64,000 nt of DNA from Paenibacillus sp. FSL H8-0548 (GTDB lineage: Bacteria; Bacillota; Bacilli; Paenibacillales; Paenibacillaceae): the NCBI RefSeq assembly GCF_038630985.1, contig NZ_CP152049.1, forward strand, positions 6,587,501 to 6,651,500, in the 5' to 3' direction. Numbering within the stretch: position 1 is the first letter of the stretch; every line of letters begins with the position of its first letter. The notes under the pieces were generated by a model, which was not told where the DNA came from, ran no database searches, and saw nothing but the letters and a program-made list of their open reading frames with translations. Below are positions 62,630 through 64,000 of the stretch, in pieces. The translations under genes and the position numbers were made by a program.

Positions 62630-62859
62630 TCATACAATTCCATGGTCCATTTCTGAGCGGTAGGCGTTTGAGCCAGGAACGTCTGGGATAATACTCGCAT
62701 GTCCCATGGTCACGTCGATCGGCTTGCCTTCCTTCAGCAGCGTCAAAGGATATATATTCCAATCAGCATGATATCTCCATCAATCGCTGCAATATCGTTC
62801 AGCAGCTGTTCGGAGGGCTCCGCCAGCTTTTTTTCCAGTTCCAGCACCGTATTCAACAT
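62630..62859 (-). pseudogene. remnant of an NAD-dependent epimerase-like gene
   Basis: The minus strand starts MLNTVLELEKKLAEPSEQLL then NDIAAIDGDIMLIGI, a pattern I associate with N-termini of NAD-dependent epimerase/dehydratase proteins of Firmicutes. It then shifts frame and continues as TLLKEGKPIDVTMGHASIIP with a stop at 62630. The Rossmann core is missing. It looks like the two ends of a gene, or of two genes, after an internal deletion. The family assignment is tentative. Confidence 0.5.
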
Positions 62860-62901
62860 TATGATTTCTCTCTATTAAAACGATTCAAGAGAGTATGTCG
62901 A

Positions 62902-63678
62902 TTAAAAAGGCAGCTCAGCTACATCCGATGTCATCAATTGAACCGTACGTTCATCGATAAGTTTAGCAGTTGGATGAGTGAGCCAATATGAATCAACGAT
63001 TGGCTCATAATAACGAGCCTCAAAAATAAATGGCGGCTGCAAATCTGTGTACGCAGGAATATGGCCTATCCGCTTAACCGCCTCCGCCGCAGCCTCTTGA
63101 ATGCGGCGGCAAGCTTCCTCTGAGGACAGATGCTCCGCAAACTCTAATCCTAGACCTTGTTTCGTTATCGATGTTACGATTCCCGGAATAAACATTCTAG
63201 CTTCTGCTGCAGCCTTGTCGTCGCCGGACAAGAAAATAACAGGAATCCCCTTCAGGCCTGCAAGCAGCGCCCTGGCGCCAAATTCGCCAATGAAAATACC
63301 ATTCAATCGATAATACATCACATCCAAAGAGGAGTACGTATGATTGAGCGGCGCTGCAACCGTTCCTGCCATCGCATGCTGCCCGACAAATAACATGGCA
63401 TCGTAATCCTTAAGCAGATGATTAACCGATGTTCCGATCAAGCTAATATAATGACTATCTATTAGATCCTCTGGAAACAGACCACCCGTGCCATGACCGT
63501 CAATCACATCAACAATAGCGCTAGAATCCGTGGACTTTATTCCCGCAACACAAGCATTAACTTCAAGCGCGAGCTGCTTCATTCCCGGTCCTTTGATCAT
63601 ATTGTCCGAGGTTCTGGTTTGGACGAACGCATCAACACCTGCCGCTCCCTCTAAATCCGTTATGATGATATATTTCAT
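62902..63678 (-). CDS. M55-family D-aminopeptidase, DppA-like
   Basis: A 258-residue zinc peptidase. The N-terminus MKYIIITDLEGAAGVDAF carries the metal ligands D8 and E10. The later motifs VDVIDGHGTGG and LFVGQHAMAG supply histidine ligands, and YYRLNGIFIGEFG a Glu. DppA cleaves N-terminal D-amino acids from short peptides and forms ring-shaped decamers. It is close to a degraded epimerase-like gene and a Gfo/Idh/MocA gene, so it may be part of a sugar- or wall-fragment-scavenging set. GAGGTGAG precedes the ATG. Confidence 0.9.
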   Translation of the reverse strand: MKYIIITDLEGAAGVDAFVQTRTSDNMIKGPGMKQLALEVNACVAGIKSTDSSAIVDVIDGHGTGGLFPEDLIDSHYISLIGTSVNHLLKDYDAMLFVGQHAMAGTVAAPLNHTYSSLDVMYYRLNGIFIGEFGARALLAGLKGIPVIFLSGDDKAAAEARMFIPGIVTSITKQGLGLEFAEHLSSEEACRRIQEAAAEAVKRIGHIPAYTDLQPPFIFEARYYEPIVDSYWLTHPTAKLIDERTVQLMTSDVAELPF

Positions 63679-63696
63679 CGGCTCACCTCTATTAGG

Positions 63697-64000
63697 TTAC
63701 AGCGTAACTGATTTGCCTGTCTCTCTGCTTTCATTAGCTGCTTCTATAAACCGAATGATCTGCAGCGTTATACTCATATCAACGGCAGGTATACCTGTTC
63801 GGAACATCGCCATCACCTGCTCAAGCAAGCTCGCATAAAAAGGCTTCTCCTCCGAGGAAATATCGACGAATGTAGAATTATTCTCTCGATGAATTGCTGC
63901 CACGAAGGGAAATCCACCTGATCGACTGCCATGAATCGTACCGACTTTTCCATTTTTCCACACGCCAGTAATAGTTTCCTGATCGCCGCTGCCTGAAGCC
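63697..64000 (-). CDS. Gfo/Idh/MocA-family oxidoreductase (partial, 5' part outside window)
   Basis: The C-terminal 100 codons of a minus-strand gene, open to the window edge. The visible protein reads ASGSGDQETITGVWKNGKVG, then FPFVAAIHRENNSTFVDISS and the closing helix pattern LLEQVMAMFRTGIPAVDMSI and TLQIIRFIEAANESRETGKS typical of Gfo/Idh/MocA C-terminal domains. Such enzymes oxidise sugars or polyols with NAD(P). It stops 19 nt before the M55 peptidase gene, so the two are likely cotranscribed. Confidence 0.85.
   Translation of the reverse strand, partial: ASGSGDQETITGVWKNGKVGTIHGSRSGGFPFVAAIHRENNSTFVDISSEEKPFYASLLEQVMAMFRTGIPAVDMSITLQIIRFIEAANESRETGKSVTL

Overview
The window looks like a chromosome segment of a Paenibacillaceae bacterium (Paenibacillus or a close relative). 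The evidence is the core order sigW-rsiW-cdaA-cdaR-glmM-glmS with a glmS ribozyme, a very large protein with three SLH domains, a YesM/YesN-type two-component pair, and strong GGAGG ribosome binding sites. No rRNA, tRNA or CRISPR array was seen.

Layout. 1-5538: the 5' part of a GH78 alpha-L-rhamnosidase gene (minus strand, cut by the window edge), divergent from a sensor kinase/AraC-type response regulator pair. 5539-6758: degraded intergenic DNA with a frameshifted MerR pseudogene, hairpins and four TGGTTCC repeats. 6759-42690: a complete 35,932-bp Tn7-like transposon. 42691-64000: core genes on the minus strand, namely glmS with its ribozyme, glmM, cdaR, cdaA, rsiW/sigW, an htrA-like protease gene, a 1771-aa surface protein gene, ppc, a regulator gene, an M55 peptidase gene and a partial Gfo/Idh/MocA oxidoreductase gene.

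The transposon is the main discovery. Its ends are 26-bp inverted repeats beginning TGTGAGTTATA (23 of 26 identical), each followed by TGGCA-type repeats like TnsB sites, and it is flanked by a 5-bp duplication GTTTT. It lies 16 bp past the glmS stop codon, the classical attTn7 position. tnsA, tnsB and tnsC are packed at the glmS end. Two divergent tniQ/tnsD-like genes lie about 21 kb away inside the element.

Cargo, left to right: a truncated PycTM-like membrane protein; a persulfide-detoxification operon (B. subtilis yrkEFHIJ type with a CstR repressor and a 23-bp perfect inverted operator); a cadCA metal-efflux pair; the tniQ pair plus a GIY-YIG protein; an ars operon (arsR-arsB-arsC-frameshifted arsI-phosphatase); an ArsO-like flavoprotein and a second flavoprotein with a Cys-pair tail, beside a MarR regulator that also carries Cys pairs; and a Lamassu/ABC-3C type defence operon (Cap4-like nuclease, middle component, SMC-like ATPase). 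The ATPase gene is split by an IS21-family element. Removing the IS and one copy of its 7-bp target duplication restores an 887-codon reading frame.

Three insertion sequences have landed in the cargo: an IS1182-family element in the loop of a terminator hairpin, an unclassified DDE element, and the IS21-family element in the ATPase gene. The element therefore appears to have carried sulfur, cadmium and arsenic resistance plus phage defence to a glmS safe site and then partly decayed. All functions are inferred from sequence recognition; no database searches were run.
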